DNA from: Paenibacillus macquariensis
GTDB lineage: Bacteria > Bacillota > Bacilli > Paenibacillales > Paenibacillaceae
Length of the DNA stretch: 64,000 nt
Assembly (NCBI RefSeq): GCF_900156375.1
Contig: NZ_FTNK01000020.1
Location: 1-64,000, forward strand
Direction: 5' to 3'
Shown here: positions 32,926-42,618 of the stretch, piece by piece
How the letters are laid out: each line of letters begins with the position of its first letter
How positions within the stretch are numbered: position 1 is the stretch's first letter
Translations under genes and position numbers: made by a program
Notes under the pieces: generated by a model
Told to the model about the DNA's origin: nothing
The model's database searches: none
Seen by the model: the letters and a program-made list of their open reading frames with translations, nothing else

Positions 32926-35022
32926 TTACAAATGAATCGAGAATCTAAATTTCATATTTTCTTCAAACCACATCTTGAAGTTAGTTCCCCATACATTATT
33001 ATGCAATAGAAAATGCATTCCCCCATCTAACGGAGCAAACGATTGATCAAATTGCAAAAGACGCTTCTCCCCGGGCGCCACAAGAGGCACATCGAGAGTT
33101 TCAATGAACACCGTGCCATCGCTTCCATCGTAATAAATTCCAGAGTTCACTGCATGCAAATTACGGTTGCCATTCTTTACAACTTCCGATGGAGAGATTC
33201 GATCTCCCATTTTGTCCATCTTCCATAGATTAGGGTTATCTACCTTCAATGCAAAAGAAAACCAACTTGCCTCTGGCAGTCGATAAGCCTGCTTATCCAA
33301 CCAGCTCAATTCTGCATCTATCTTCTTCTCCTTTTTGTAAAACTTGTAATCGATCCGGATTTCACGCGGTGCTCCATGCACTTGAAAACATTCCTGAGGC
33401 ATCAATAGTTGCACCTGCACAAGATCATAACTTTCTTCAGTTCGCATTAAAATGGTGGTCATCGTTGGTGAATATCGTTGATGCTTCGGTGTAGGTTCTG
33501 CAAATTCCATTCCTGGTTTGCCGAAATCCGCATCAGACCAATTGTAATTAAACCTCGAATTCCTAATATAATTTTCAAACCAATGATTGTAATTCTCAAT
33601 CCCAAAAGTTTCGTATTGAAAGCTACCTAAGCGATGCGATTGATCTGCCCAGATCTTTCCCTGCTCGTCAACTAAACTTGAGATGGATCCATCACTTTCA
33701 AACTTAACTTTGAATGCTCCCAACCTATAATCATAGTGGCTATTCAGTTGTTCTCCATCTTTCCAACCTTCTTGTTCGGGAGCCAAATCATGAAGTGCTT
33801 TCGTAGCTTCTTTCCGCTTATCAATTGATAATCCACGAATAGCCTGCTCATTATATTCGCGTTGCTCCTGGAACGAGCTTTCGTAAGCAGTAAATGTTTT
33901 ATTCAACTGAATTCCTTCAGCCAACTTGAATGAAGCACTTTCACCTAACGTAAAATATCCCAAATAGCGATATTTATCAGGAATGGCCTCCTCCGTAATG
34001 TTATCAGCCTTGCGTGCAGCTTGAAAATCTTTAACCGAATAATTTTTGAAATCAGTCAAATATTTCTTCTCATCCATTCCCCACGTATGCTCTGGAATCA
34101 GAATAAGCTTGTCGCAAAAATCGGTATATTCCTTGCTTCCGGGATCAAGCCTTCCTTCTTGTATCCATTTATCACGTAGCCGTAATAATTCTCTATAGTG
34201 CGCCACCTTTAACGGATCTGAAGCAACACCATGAATCCAAGTATCTCCAATCTCCTCATAAACAACGGGAAATCTATCTTTAATCGCCCATAGTCTTTCA
34301 GCGAAAGCTTCCATCGTAGAGGCAATAATTGTCGCGTCAGGATAGCTTTCTACCAGCTCTGCATATGCTAGCTGGATCTCCTCTGATGTCGGTGGTCCAT
34401 CATTATCACCCGTATGTGCAAACAACATCGCTTCATCAATTCCATCGCACATGACCATATCTCCATAGGTGGCCGAATAATTAACAATAACCTCCGAACC
34501 ATCTTTACCTTTCCATACAAAGATATCAGGCACGCTTGGTACCTTCGACGCTGAATTTACACCTAAATGTAGATAGCGAATTCCAAACTTAGCCAGACGA
34601 GGAATAATAGCTTTTGTATGACCGGGAACATCGGTCATTTTAGCCGATATTGTGCGTTTACCAAAGCGAGCATCAAGCTTTTGAGAAATGGACAACCCAT
34701 AATCAAATAATACAGGGTCCATTAGCTCACTATGCGTTGTAAACGGTAGCCCATGCCACGTAATAACCCCTGCGGAAATAGCCTCCTCCATTCGCTTCTT
34801 CTGCTCTTCAGATGCTTGTTTTAAATATTCATGAATGAGCCAAGATCCCGTCGTCCAGACGAACTGTATCGGACTTTCCTCAAGCTGCAGTTGTTCAGCC
34901 AAGCGCATCGCTTCTGGAATATAGGAATGGAAATATTGCTCCACTACATTTTGAGCCAAATCTGTAAAACCGACATCCAAATGTGTTTTGAAAACGACAT
35001 GTATTTTTTTGATAGGATCCAT
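32926..35022 (-). CDS. DUF5054/GH38-like glycoside hydrolase family protein
   Basis: This is a 698-residue protein with a GH38-type N-terminal barrel. KKIHVVFKTHLDVGFTDLA (5-23) holds the metal-binding His-x-Asp. SAKMTDVPGHTKAIIPRLAKF near 128 has the expected nucleophile Asp. A C-terminal beta-rich region ends in NNVWGTNFKMWFEENMKFRF. There is no signal peptide. Members of this group are thought to be cytoplasmic alpha-mannosidase relatives without a proven substrate. GGGAGAG lies eight bases before the ATG. It follows lutC on the same strand after 264 bases. A remnant of a paralogue, only its two ends, lies at 57587-57678. Confidence 0.82.
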   Translation of the reverse strand: MDPIKKIHVVFKTHLDVGFTDLAQNVVEQYFHSYIPEAMRLAEQLQLEESPIQFVWTTGSWLIHEYLKQASEEQKKRMEEAISAGVITWHGLPFTTHSELMDPVLFDYGLSISQKLDARFGKRTISAKMTDVPGHTKAIIPRLAKFGIRYLHLGVNSASKVPSVPDIFVWKGKDGSEVIVNYSATYGDMVMCDGIDEAMLFAHTGDNDGPPTSEEIQLAYAELVESYPDATIIASTMEAFAERLWAIKDRFPVVYEEIGDTWIHGVASDPLKVAHYRELLRLRDKWIQEGRLDPGSKEYTDFCDKLILIPEHTWGMDEKKYLTDFKNYSVKDFQAARKADNITEEAIPDKYRYLGYFTLGESASFKLAEGIQLNKTFTAYESSFQEQREYNEQAIRGLSIDKRKEATKALHDLAPEQEGWKDGEQLNSHYDYRLGAFKVKFESDGSISSLVDEQGKIWADQSHRLGSFQYETFGIENYNHWFENYIRNSRFNYNWSDADFGKPGMEFAEPTPKHQRYSPTMTTILMRTEESYDLVQVQLLMPQECFQVHGAPREIRIDYKFYKKEKKIDAELSWLDKQAYRLPEASWFSFALKVDNPNLWKMDKMGDRISPSEVVKNGNRNLHAVNSGIYYDGSDGTVFIETLDVPLVAPGEKRLLQFDQSFAPLDGGMHFLLHNNVWGTNFKMWFEENMKFRFSIHL

Positions 35023-35285
35023 TTAATACGCTCTCCCTTGCCATCATTTTTTCACAATTTATGTGTTGTCACTTCGTTGTCAGTTGTACTAATACCTAAT
35101 TCAGTCACCAGCTGTAGAATACCTCTTTTTGAAATATAGCGATCAATAATGGACTGCTTAATCGTTTGCCAATTATATTAAAAATAGAATGAGAAAGGCC
35201 AGCACCCTTCTCTCGGATACTGACCTTACCTTTAAAGAATTTTCGGGAATGATAGGCTTCCTAACAATCCATTATTTCACAACTC

Positions 35286-36011
35286 TCACCCCACAATCAG
35301 CACGAACACCACACCAGGCCCATGCACCCCAATGGTTAGATCGTTCTCAATATCTGCCGACCGGCTGGGGCCGGAGATAAAGTGAATACCAGCTGGGAGC
35401 TGCTCCCTTCCTGCTTCATCGAAATCAATCAATACCTCACCTAAGCGAGTCTTTAATCGTTCCAATGGGATGATCGCAATCAATGCGGTAGGTAATAGAC
35501 TAACGGATCTTCCTTTGTCCTTGGAAGATACCACAACGATCGATCCCGTATGTGATACAGCATAGTCTGCCATTACAATCCCGATGTCGGCTTCTGCGGC
35601 TCGAGCTATCCAATCTTCATCAGATTCGCTATTCCACTGCGATACTACGACATCCTCTAACTTTTCTTTCAGTTGAAGATGATTCAGTTCAATCTCATTC
35701 TGATGAATCATATATCGCGCAGATAATTCAATAGCTTTACTGCAAATAAAGGACTGCACTTCTTGCATATCAGATAATCTATGTACATGTCCACCTGCGG
35801 CTTCGAAATTATCTGTGAATTGTTGAACTCGTTCATCAGAAGACCATCCGAAGGTTTGCCAGAAATCTGGTGCCCCTCGAAAGGGATGTGGTGGAGCAGT
35901 TGTGAGACGTGGATGCCCTAATCGTCCGGCAATCCCATTCATGAATTGCTCCTGTTTCGCACGGGATTCTGATTCCATTTGTGCCAACCACGCTTGATGT
36001 GTCTCAGTCAT
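35286..36011 (-). CDS. lutC: Lactate utilization protein C
   Basis: This 241-residue LUD-domain protein is part of the LutABC complex that oxidises L-lactate to pyruvate in Bacillus. Family features are GIVMADYAVSHTGSIVVVS, RSVSLLPTALIAIIP and the ISGPSRSADIENDLTIGVHG tail. ATG 36011 overlaps the lutB stop by eight bases, with GGGAGGT upstream. It is the last gene of the deoxyhexose series, and no clear terminator follows before the DUF5054 gene start region. Confidence 0.95.
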   Translation of the reverse strand: MTETHQAWLAQMESESRAKQEQFMNGIAGRLGHPRLTTAPPHPFRGAPDFWQTFGWSSDERVQQFTDNFEAAGGHVHRLSDMQEVQSFICSKAIELSARYMIHQNEIELNHLQLKEKLEDVVVSQWNSESDEDWIARAAEADIGIVMADYAVSHTGSIVVVSSKDKGRSVSLLPTALIAIIPLERLKTRLGEVLIDFDEAGREQLPAGIHFISGPSRSADIENDLTIGVHGPGVVFVLIVG

Positions 36012-37518
36012 GGCCTTTACCTCCCGCTTCCCTATTTCTTACGATCTCTTCCATTCGATTGGAGACCAAGGGATCTATCTCTTGTAATCCGTGTCGAATC
36101 TCTTCTTCCATCGTGCCCCACTGATCACGAAATGATTGCTTAGCAAGGCTTGGAGCGACACGATAGTTATTCCAGCCTTTTAATGGACCAAGCTTCGAGG
36201 TGATTTCTCCATCTTTCACGACAAGTCTCTGCGCTAGCTTTCCAACTTTCAAAGCGTTCTCATAACGTTTCGAATTAGACATAATTGCAGCGAAGCCACG
36301 CATTCCGATAGACTCCATTTTATCTCCGAGTCCTCGTTCAACCTTGCGCCTACGCAAGTAGATCAACATATCATGCAATGGTATTTTAACCGGGCAAGCT
36401 TCATAACAAGCTCCACAAAGGGTCGATGCACTAGCAATGTCATCCCATTGGTCGATATTCTTATTCAGTGCAGGTGTTAATACTGCTCCTATCGGACCGC
36501 TGTACGTACCACCGTATGCATGCCCGCCAATATGACGGTACACAGGACAGGCATTTAGACAAGCACCACAACGAATACAGTTAAGTAGTTCTTGAAATTC
36601 CGGATCACCCAGTTGTAAAGAACGGCCATTGTCTAGAATAATAATATGCATCTCATCCGGACCATCCCCATCTTCCTGTCTACGAGGTCCCGTAATGCCA
36701 GACATGTACACCGTTAACTTCTGCCCTGTAGCGGAGCGTGGAAGCAGTGTTGCCATGACTTCTAGATCACTCCAGGAAGGAATAATCCGTTCCATACCCA
36801 TTAATGTAATTTGTGTTGAAGGTACGGTGGACACCATTCGTGCATTACCTTCATTTTCAAATAAGACCATAGAACCTGTCTCTGCAATCGCAAAATTACA
36901 GCCTGTCATCCCAATATCCGCTTCGAGGAACTTCTCCCGTAATTTCTTGCGTACAAACCCAGCGAGTATGGCGGTGTCAGGTGGTAACGTCTCTCCGGCT
37001 TCTTTGGATAAAAGATCAGCAATCTGATACCGATTCTTATGAATCGCAGGAATGATAATATGAGAAGGCGTCTCTCCAGCCAATTGGATAATATATTCAC
37101 CCAGATCACTCTCCACGACATCCACACCAATGGATTCAAGTGCCTGATTCAAATGGAGTTCTTCTGTGACCATCGACTTGGACTTCACGACTGACAATGC
37201 TTGTTTCCGCTCAGCAATAGCAAGTGTGATCTTTACGGCATCTTCAGCAGTATCTGCAAAATGTACGTGAACGCCATTCAATCTAGCCTGGTTCGCAAAT
37301 TGATTCAGATAATAATCTAGATGAGCAATGGTATGTAGTCTTATTTGTCGACCACGTTCCCGCCATTCCTCCCAATTCCCAAGATCATCTGAAGCTTTTC
37401 TTTTTCCATCACGTAATCGTTCGGTCGTGAATTTAACAGCCTTACGTAGAAAATCATCATTTAAAGCAAGTTCTGCACGCCCTTTGACAGTCGTTCCTTT
37501 CATGTCTGTCTTACTCAT
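36004..37518 (-). CDS. lutB: Lactate utilization iron-sulfur protein B
   Basis: This 504-residue protein has an N-terminal LUD domain (GCNFAIAETGSMVLFENEGN) followed by two 4Fe-4S clusters (CIRCGACLNACPVY and CGACYEACPVKIP). This is the LutB/LldF architecture. It passes electrons from L-lactate oxidation. GGGGTGGAG precedes ATG 37518, and the start overlaps the lutA stop by four bases. Confidence 0.96.
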   Translation of the reverse strand: MSKTDMKGTTVKGRAELALNDDFLRKAVKFTTERLRDGKRKASDDLGNWEEWRERGRQIRLHTIAHLDYYLNQFANQARLNGVHVHFADTAEDAVKITLAIAERKQALSVVKSKSMVTEELHLNQALESIGVDVVESDLGEYIIQLAGETPSHIIIPAIHKNRYQIADLLSKEAGETLPPDTAILAGFVRKKLREKFLEADIGMTGCNFAIAETGSMVLFENEGNARMVSTVPSTQITLMGMERIIPSWSDLEVMATLLPRSATGQKLTVYMSGITGPRRQEDGDGPDEMHIIILDNGRSLQLGDPEFQELLNCIRCGACLNACPVYRHIGGHAYGGTYSGPIGAVLTPALNKNIDQWDDIASASTLCGACYEACPVKIPLHDMLIYLRRRKVERGLGDKMESIGMRGFAAIMSNSKRYENALKVGKLAQRLVVKDGEITSKLGPLKGWNNYRVAPSLAKQSFRDQWGTMEEEIRHGLQEIDPLVSNRMEEIVRNREAGGKGHD

Positions 37519-38243
37519 GCATGCTCCACCCCTTCAAATAGCAACTCTGCTAAATGCATAACACGGATTGGCTTATTCCTATAACGTAGATTACCTGCAA
37601 TGTTCATAAGGCAAGCCATGTCTAGACCGACAAGCACTTCTGCTTCACTTTCTAGCACATGATCCGCCTTCTCATTTACCATAGCTCCTGATATATCCGA
37701 CATTTTAACAGCAAAGGTTCCCCCGAACCCACAGCAATCCTCGGCAAAAGGAAGGGGGATGAGTTCCATTCCTTTGACATTCCTCATTAGCATCATCGGC
37801 TCTTCCTTAACCCCTAAAATCCGGCTTCCATGGCATGATGGATGATAAGTCACTTTATGCGGGAACGTTGCCCCTACATCAGTAACCCCTAACACATTCA
37901 CGAGAAACTGTGTGAACTCATAGGACTTTTTACGTAATCCCTCCGCTTTAGCAAGCAAGATAGGATCATCTTCAAATAATTTCGGATAATGATGAATCAT
38001 ACCTATACAGGATCCTGAAGGCGCGATGACAAAATCACTATCCTCAAATGCTTCTAGAATCGTCTTAGCTGATGCTCGCGCTTCTTCCCAATAGCCGCTG
38101 TTGAAAGCGGGTTGTCCGCAACAAGTCTGAATAGTGGGAAAGTGAAGAGCAACACCATATTTAGCCAACAATCGAGCCATGGCCTCTCCAATTCGAGGAT
38201 ACACAGCATCACTTATACAAGTTATGAACATACTTACCTTCAT
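37515..38243 (-). CDS. lutA: Lactate utilization protein A
   Basis: This 242-residue protein has two cysteine-rich CCG domains (CCGQPAFNSG near 42 and CCGFGGTFAVK near 160, with SCHGSR between). This is the GlpC/LutA type, the probable site of L-lactate oxidation in LutABC. ATG 38243 is preferred over GTG 38252, because GAGG lies eight bases before it. It follows the lactonase gene with a gap of about 30 bases, so lactate oxidation is transcribed together with the deoxyhexose enzymes. Confidence 0.95.
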   Translation of the reverse strand: MKVSMFITCISDAVYPRIGEAMARLLAKYGVALHFPTIQTCCGQPAFNSGYWEEARASAKTILEAFEDSDFVIAPSGSCIGMIHHYPKLFEDDPILLAKAEGLRKKSYEFTQFLVNVLGVTDVGATFPHKVTYHPSCHGSRILGVKEEPMMLMRNVKGMELIPLPFAEDCCGFGGTFAVKMSDISGAMVNEKADHVLESEAEVLVGLDMACLMNIAGNLRYRNKPIRVMHLAELLFEGVEHA

Positions 38244-38272
38244 CTGTCGCACCTCACTTTCAGACCTTCTAC

Positions 38273-39127
38273 TTATAGAGAATGTTCAAAAGTTGTCTCC
38301 AATTGATAAAACCGAATCGCATTATTGCCAAAAATATCGTCTAATTGTTGATTTGTAAGCTCATTAGGTAAGTTATTAAGCAAAATACCAACCGTTTGAT
38401 CATAGCTTGCTGCAAGTAGACAAACTGGCCAATCACTGCCGAACATGACTCGCTTCAGTCCGAATGCTTTGGTGACATGCTTCACATAAAAGCTAAAATC
38501 AGACTCTACCCAGTCCGAAATATTCCCTTCGGTGACCATGCCGGATAGTTTACAATACACCTGTGGATATTGGGCGACTTCTGTAACCCACTCTTGCCAA
38601 GGTGAGACCACTTGCTCGGAAATTTGTGGCTTACCTATATGGTCAATAACCGCATTTAAATTTGGCACAAGCTCAAGCAATGATAATACAGCAGGGAATT
38701 GGGCAGCATTGATCAATAATTCAACAGGAAATCCCAATTCCCCTAACCATCTTAAATGATGAATGACTAGAGGATGTTTCAGATATTCCAAAGCATCTAT
38801 ACTTTGAAGCATTAAACGAACGCCGATAAAATAAGGATCTTTGCGTAACCGTTCAAATGTTTCCACGAAATTGTCCTTCTCAAAATCCAACCAACCCACT
38901 ACACCAGCTAAGGAATCATTCGTCTTGCACAGACTTAGAAGAAATTCGGTTTCCTCAACAGTCGCAGCAGCTTGAACAACAATTGTTTTCGTTATTCCAT
39001 GACATTTTAATGAATCTGCAAGGTCACTCGGCATAAAATCACGATATAGTGTAGGAACCTCTGGGGTAATCCATCCGTAATCTTTACGATCTAATTGCCA
39101 ATAATGCTGATGTGCATCAATTCTCAT
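38273..39127 (-). CDS. Amidohydrolase, probable L-fucono-/L-rhamnono-lactonase (COG3618)
   Basis: This is a 284-residue metal-dependent hydrolase of the family that contains L-fuconolactonase and 2-pyrone-4,6-dicarboxylate lactonase. The N-terminal metal motif is RIDAHQHYW. Further conserved parts are GVVGWLDFE, GVRLMLQSI, VIDHIGKPQ, KLSGMV and MFGSDWPVC. In the proposed route it opens the lactone formed by the sugar dehydrogenase. ATG 39127 with GCGAGG upstream is better than the TTG at 39136 that overlaps the previous stop. Confidence 0.85.
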   Translation of the reverse strand: MRIDAHQHYWQLDRKDYGWITPEVPTLYRDFMPSDLADSLKCHGITKTIVVQAAATVEETEFLLSLCKTNDSLAGVVGWLDFEKDNFVETFERLRKDPYFIGVRLMLQSIDALEYLKHPLVIHHLRWLGELGFPVELLINAAQFPAVLSLLELVPNLNAVIDHIGKPQISEQVVSPWQEWVTEVAQYPQVYCKLSGMVTEGNISDWVESDFSFYVKHVTKAFGLKRVMFGSDWPVCLLAASYDQTVGILLNNLPNELTNQQLDDIFGNNAIRFYQLETTFEHSL

Positions 39128-39132
39128 ATTTC

Positions 39133-40044
39133 TCAAACCTCGCTAACGAGTCGATTCGTCAGCCTGCCCAACTTCTCAATCTCAATCGTGACGATGTCTC
39201 CATCCTTTAAGTAAACCTGCTTATCTTCCGGATAACCAAGAACGACGCCTTCAGGTGTTCCTGTCAGAATAATGTCTCCTGGTACTAGAGTCATATGCTG
39301 AGATATATAGCTCACGATCTCATCACAATGGAAAATCATGTCCGATGTATTGGAATGCTGGCGTACCTCTCCGTTGACCGTACATTTAATATCCAGATCA
39401 TTCGGATTTCCGAGTTCATCCGCCGAAACAAGATACGGTCCAAGTGGAGAGAATTTATCGCATGACTTGCCTAGCAGCCATTGCTGTGTTCTTAGCTGCA
39501 AGTCTCGTGCAGACAAATCGTTCACGGTACAATAACCAAATACATGGCTAAGCGCGTCCTCTTTCGTAACATACTTAGCCGTTTTGCCGATAACGATGAC
39601 GAGCTCCGCTTCATAATCGACTTTCTTCGACACTTTTGGAAGTGGAATATCGTCACCATGCCCAGTTAACGTATTGTTGAACTTATTGAATAGAATCGGG
39701 TACTCAGGGATTGCTGCATTCGTTTCCTCCGCATGCTTACGATAGTTAAGACCAACGCAGATGATCTTATTCGGATGGGTCACGCATGGACCAAGCGTCA
39801 GCTTCGCTTCATCGAGTAGATATGAGCTATCATTGCCAGCCAGCTCCAGTGCTTCTGCCGTGAATTGAGCAAGCCTTGCGACCGCTGCCTCACCACCGTC
39901 AATTACTTCGTGAACGGTGCTCGGCACGGGGTCCCCATTCTGCGTTGACACTTCCATTAAAGCGTTTGCAACATCCAAAATCCCTTTTTCTGTTACGACC
40001 CCCAGTTGGTAGTCACCGTTGTTAACGAATGTTAATAATTTCAT
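39133..40044 (-). CDS. Fumarylacetoacetate hydrolase family, probable 2,4-diketo-3-deoxy-L-fuconate (-rhamnonate) hydrolase
   Basis: This 303-residue FAH-fold enzyme has the metal site (ICVGLNYRKHAEE near 95, DYEAELVIVIGK near 145) and the C-terminal GDIILTGTPEGVVLGY. In known L-fucose and L-rhamnose oxidative pathways this family cleaves the 2,4-diketo-3-deoxy acid to pyruvate and L-lactate. The presence of a lactonase, dehydratase and dehydrogenases in the same operon supports that role. AAAGGGGAT precedes the ATG. Confidence 0.88.
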   Translation of the reverse strand: MKLLTFVNNGDYQLGVVTEKGILDVANALMEVSTQNGDPVPSTVHEVIDGGEAAVARLAQFTAEALELAGNDSSYLLDEAKLTLGPCVTHPNKIICVGLNYRKHAEETNAAIPEYPILFNKFNNTLTGHGDDIPLPKVSKKVDYEAELVIVIGKTAKYVTKEDALSHVFGYCTVNDLSARDLQLRTQQWLLGKSCDKFSPLGPYLVSADELGNPNDLDIKCTVNGEVRQHSNTSDMIFHCDEIVSYISQHMTLVPGDIILTGTPEGVVLGYPEDKQVYLKDGDIVTIEIEKLGRLTNRLVSEV

Positions 40045-40105
40045 TGTAAAATCCCCTTTCTGTTATCGTTTACTGCTCGTTACGCATCGGAATCCCTGCA
40101 TGGAC

Positions 40106-40429
40106 TCAGTCGAGATGGAACACTTCCTCCATACTTGCCCACCATTCATCCTTAGATGCAGATCCAACCTTATATTGACATGGATCTGTCAGCTTCCACC
40201 ACTCTTGTGTATGTGAATCTTCCGACATCCTAGCCATATCTCCCGCAAAATCGTTCCCCATATATTCGAAATAGCTAAATAAATATCCGTCTCGATAATA
40301 AATGGAGTAATTTGCAATATTGCATTTTTTAAGCATTACCACAACATTAGGCCATATAGCAGCATGTAAATCTTTGTATTCTTGTAATTTTTCTTGCTTC
40401 ACATGAATAACATTACCATGTCGTTTCAT
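40106..40429 (-). CDS. L-rhamnose/L-fucose mutarotase family protein
   Basis: This is a 107-residue ferredoxin-fold mutarotase. Family residues include KQEKLQEYKDLHAAIWP (catalytic His), YSIYYRDGYLFSYFEYMG and EWWKLTDPCQ. It interconverts alpha and beta anomers of a 6-deoxyhexose, giving the dehydrogenase its preferred form. GGGAGAGG lies before ATG 40429. The resemblance to RhaM is clear, but the sugar it prefers cannot be told. Confidence 0.9.
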   Translation of the reverse strand: MKRHGNVIHVKQEKLQEYKDLHAAIWPNVVVMLKKCNIANYSIYYRDGYLFSYFEYMGNDFAGDMARMSEDSHTQEWWKLTDPCQYKVGSASKDEWWASMEEVFHLD

Positions 40430-40574
40430 AGGTACCTCTCCCGATTGGCATATAAACTAGCCAAGTATCCGTTTCCAATATCCAATGCAATGCTGTAGAT
40501 TCGATGATTTCCATCATATTGCCGTATAAGAAACCATATTCCATTAATTCGCAGAAAATTCAAAGCCTCTTATC

Positions 40575-41375
40575 TCATAAATAGGTGCAATCCCATTCGG
40601 CTTTAGGTCCTGCACCATATCCTAATGATGCTCCGCCATCTACAATCATTGCTTGACCCGTTATAAAGCTCGCATCCTCCGAGGATAAAAACAAAATAAC
40701 TTTGGCAATCTCTTCGGGAGTAGCAATATACCCAAGCAGATGGGATTGTGCTTGATCCATTCGCGCTTGTTCCCCGTCCTTCGCTGTTTCGAGCCATTTC
40801 TCAAGCAATGGGGTAGCTACGCCCGCAGGGCATACACAATTGATGCGGATGCCTTCTCTTGCATAATCAACCGCCATTGCTTTAGTCATAGCAATAACAG
40901 CTCCCTTGGTTGAAGCGTAGGCTGTATTACCTTTCTGACCGATAACCCCATTCAATGATGCCATATTAACGATACAGCCTCTTGTTTTTCGAAGCTCGGG
41001 TATAGCGTATTTACTACATAAAAAGACACTTTTCGTGTTGATTTGAAAAATTCGATCCCACTCTTCTGCACTTGTTTCTTCCACATTCTTCATCATTGTT
41101 ATGGCGGCATTGTTGACGATAACGTCCAACGAACCAAATTGAGCAACAGTTGTATCGATCATATGAATAATTTCATCTTCATTTGTCACATTCATTTCTA
41201 CAGAAATTGCCTTGCCACCTGCCTCAATAATGAGGTTAGCTGTTTCCGTTGCAGCGGCGATATACCGATCCGCGATCGCAACATTAGCTCCCTCCTTCGC
41301 AAACCATAGAGCAGAAGTACGGCCAATGCCGCTTCCTCCCCCTGTCACAATAACCGTTTTCCCAAAAAATCGCAT
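40575..41375 (-). CDS. SDR-family dehydrogenase (sugar or keto-deoxy acid dehydrogenase)
   Basis: This classical short-chain dehydrogenase has about 266 residues. The NAD site is TGGGSGIG, NNAAI follows near 85, and the catalytic pair is in YASTKGA near 155. The C-terminus is ITGQAMIVDGGASLGYG. It is one of two SDRs in the operon. One is expected to oxidise the free sugar to its lactone and the other the 2-keto-3-deoxy acid at C4; which does which cannot be told. ATG 41375 follows GGGGTG and gives the normal N-terminus, whereas ATG 41396 has no ribosome site. Confidence 0.88.
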   Translation of the reverse strand: MRFFGKTVIVTGGGSGIGRTSALWFAKEGANVAIADRYIAAATETANLIIEAGGKAISVEMNVTNEDEIIHMIDTTVAQFGSLDVIVNNAAITMMKNVEETSAEEWDRIFQINTKSVFLCSKYAIPELRKTRGCIVNMASLNGVIGQKGNTAYASTKGAVIAMTKAMAVDYAREGIRINCVCPAGVATPLLEKWLETAKDGEQARMDQAQSHLLGYIATPEEIAKVILFLSSEDASFITGQAMIVDGGASLGYGAGPKAEWDCTYL

Positions 41376-41442
41376 TCTCCACACCCCATTCATCATTTCT
41401 ACTGTTTAACACAGCCATGCTTATAGTACGATTCAAGTGGAA

Positions 41443-42618
41443 TTATACAAACAAATCGCAAGCTCTACCTGGTTTGTCCGGAATTGCATATTCTTTATGT
41501 CCCAATATTTCCGCTTTTGTTTGCTGTCCTGCAACAACTAAGCCAATTAAATCAAACAATTCCTGACCGACTTGATCGACTGAATGTGTGCCTTCTATAA
41601 TGCCCCCAGCGTTAATATCCATGTTATCAGCCATCCGTCTAGCTGTAATCGGATTACCACATATTTTTATTACAGGTGCAATAACAGACCCTACCACGCT
41701 TCCTCTTCCAGTAGTAAATAATAATAATTGCGCACCCGATGCTAGTAAGGTTACCAGTCCATCACTATCATTTTCTTCATATATCGTTAATTGATTGGTG
41801 TCTAACAAACCTACCTTATCCAATAGGTAAAGTCCCGGTTGTTCTGGGCGTTGAGCGGGCTTCAATATATCTACAATGGGTTTTGTACCGGCTTTGCACA
41901 ATGCACCTAGAGACTTTTCTTCAATTGTAGTTAGACCGCCCTCTTCATTACCGACGGAAACTGCAAAAGTTTTCAATAGATTACCTAGACCTTGTGCCCG
42001 TACCAAACCGTCCAGAAGTCTCGCTTTTACTGTTTCATTAGCGGCGCGATCTAGTAAATAATCGTCACATCCCAATAATTCGGGCAGCTCGCTAAAAATA
42101 ACACGGGCACCCTGTTCTACCAAACGATCTACTGCCCATCCCGTAGCAGGATTTGCGGATAAACCTGAAGTTGCATCAGACCCCCCACATTCAACGCCAA
42201 TAATCAAATCATCCAAACCGATTTCCTGTAGCTCCGTTTTTTCTGCTAATTCTATCATTTCAAGTGCGTATTTCTTACCAAGCGAGATTGAAGAAATCGA
42301 CCCACCTGTTTCCTGAATATTAATCATTTCGACACGTTTGCCGCTTTCTGCAATTGATGAAGTGAGCAAGTCAACATCCGTACTTTCACAACCAAGGCGC
42401 ACGATGATAACCCCCGCCACATTAGGATGCTTACCCAATTCGACAAGCATACGGAATGCATAGGGATCCGAATAACATCCAGCATAACCAAATACTTCAA
42501 CACCAGGTACACTTCGCGCGATAGTATCGGCAACATGATGTGCACATTCAACGGTATACATGACCGCTACGTGATTACGTATTCCGATTCTTCCATCCGC
42601 TCTCTTGTATCCTTTCAT
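41443..42618 (-). CDS. UxaA-family dehydratase, catalytic (C-terminal) subunit
   Basis: This 391-residue protein corresponds to the large C-terminal part of altronate/galactarate dehydratases. Visible are YKRADGRIGIRNHVAVMYTVEC, GCYSDPYAFRML, GVECGGSDATSGLSANPATGWAVD with its iron-ligand cysteine, and FTTGRGSVVGSVIAPVIKICGN. It should remove water from the aldonic acid to give the 2-keto-3-deoxy acid. It overlaps the small-subunit gene by 44 bases in another frame. The same split UxaA pair occurs in the Campylobacter jejuni fucose locus. Confidence 0.9.
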   Translation of the reverse strand: MKGYKRADGRIGIRNHVAVMYTVECAHHVADTIARSVPGVEVFGYAGCYSDPYAFRMLVELGKHPNVAGVIIVRLGCESTDVDLLTSSIAESGKRVEMINIQETGGSISSISLGKKYALEMIELAEKTELQEIGLDDLIIGVECGGSDATSGLSANPATGWAVDRLVEQGARVIFSELPELLGCDDYLLDRAANETVKARLLDGLVRAQGLGNLLKTFAVSVGNEEGGLTTIEEKSLGALCKAGTKPIVDILKPAQRPEQPGLYLLDKVGLLDTNQLTIYEENDSDGLVTLLASGAQLLLFTTGRGSVVGSVIAPVIKICGNPITARRMADNMDINAGGIIEGTHSVDQVGQELFDLIGLVVAGQQTKAEILGHKEYAIPDKPGRACDLFV

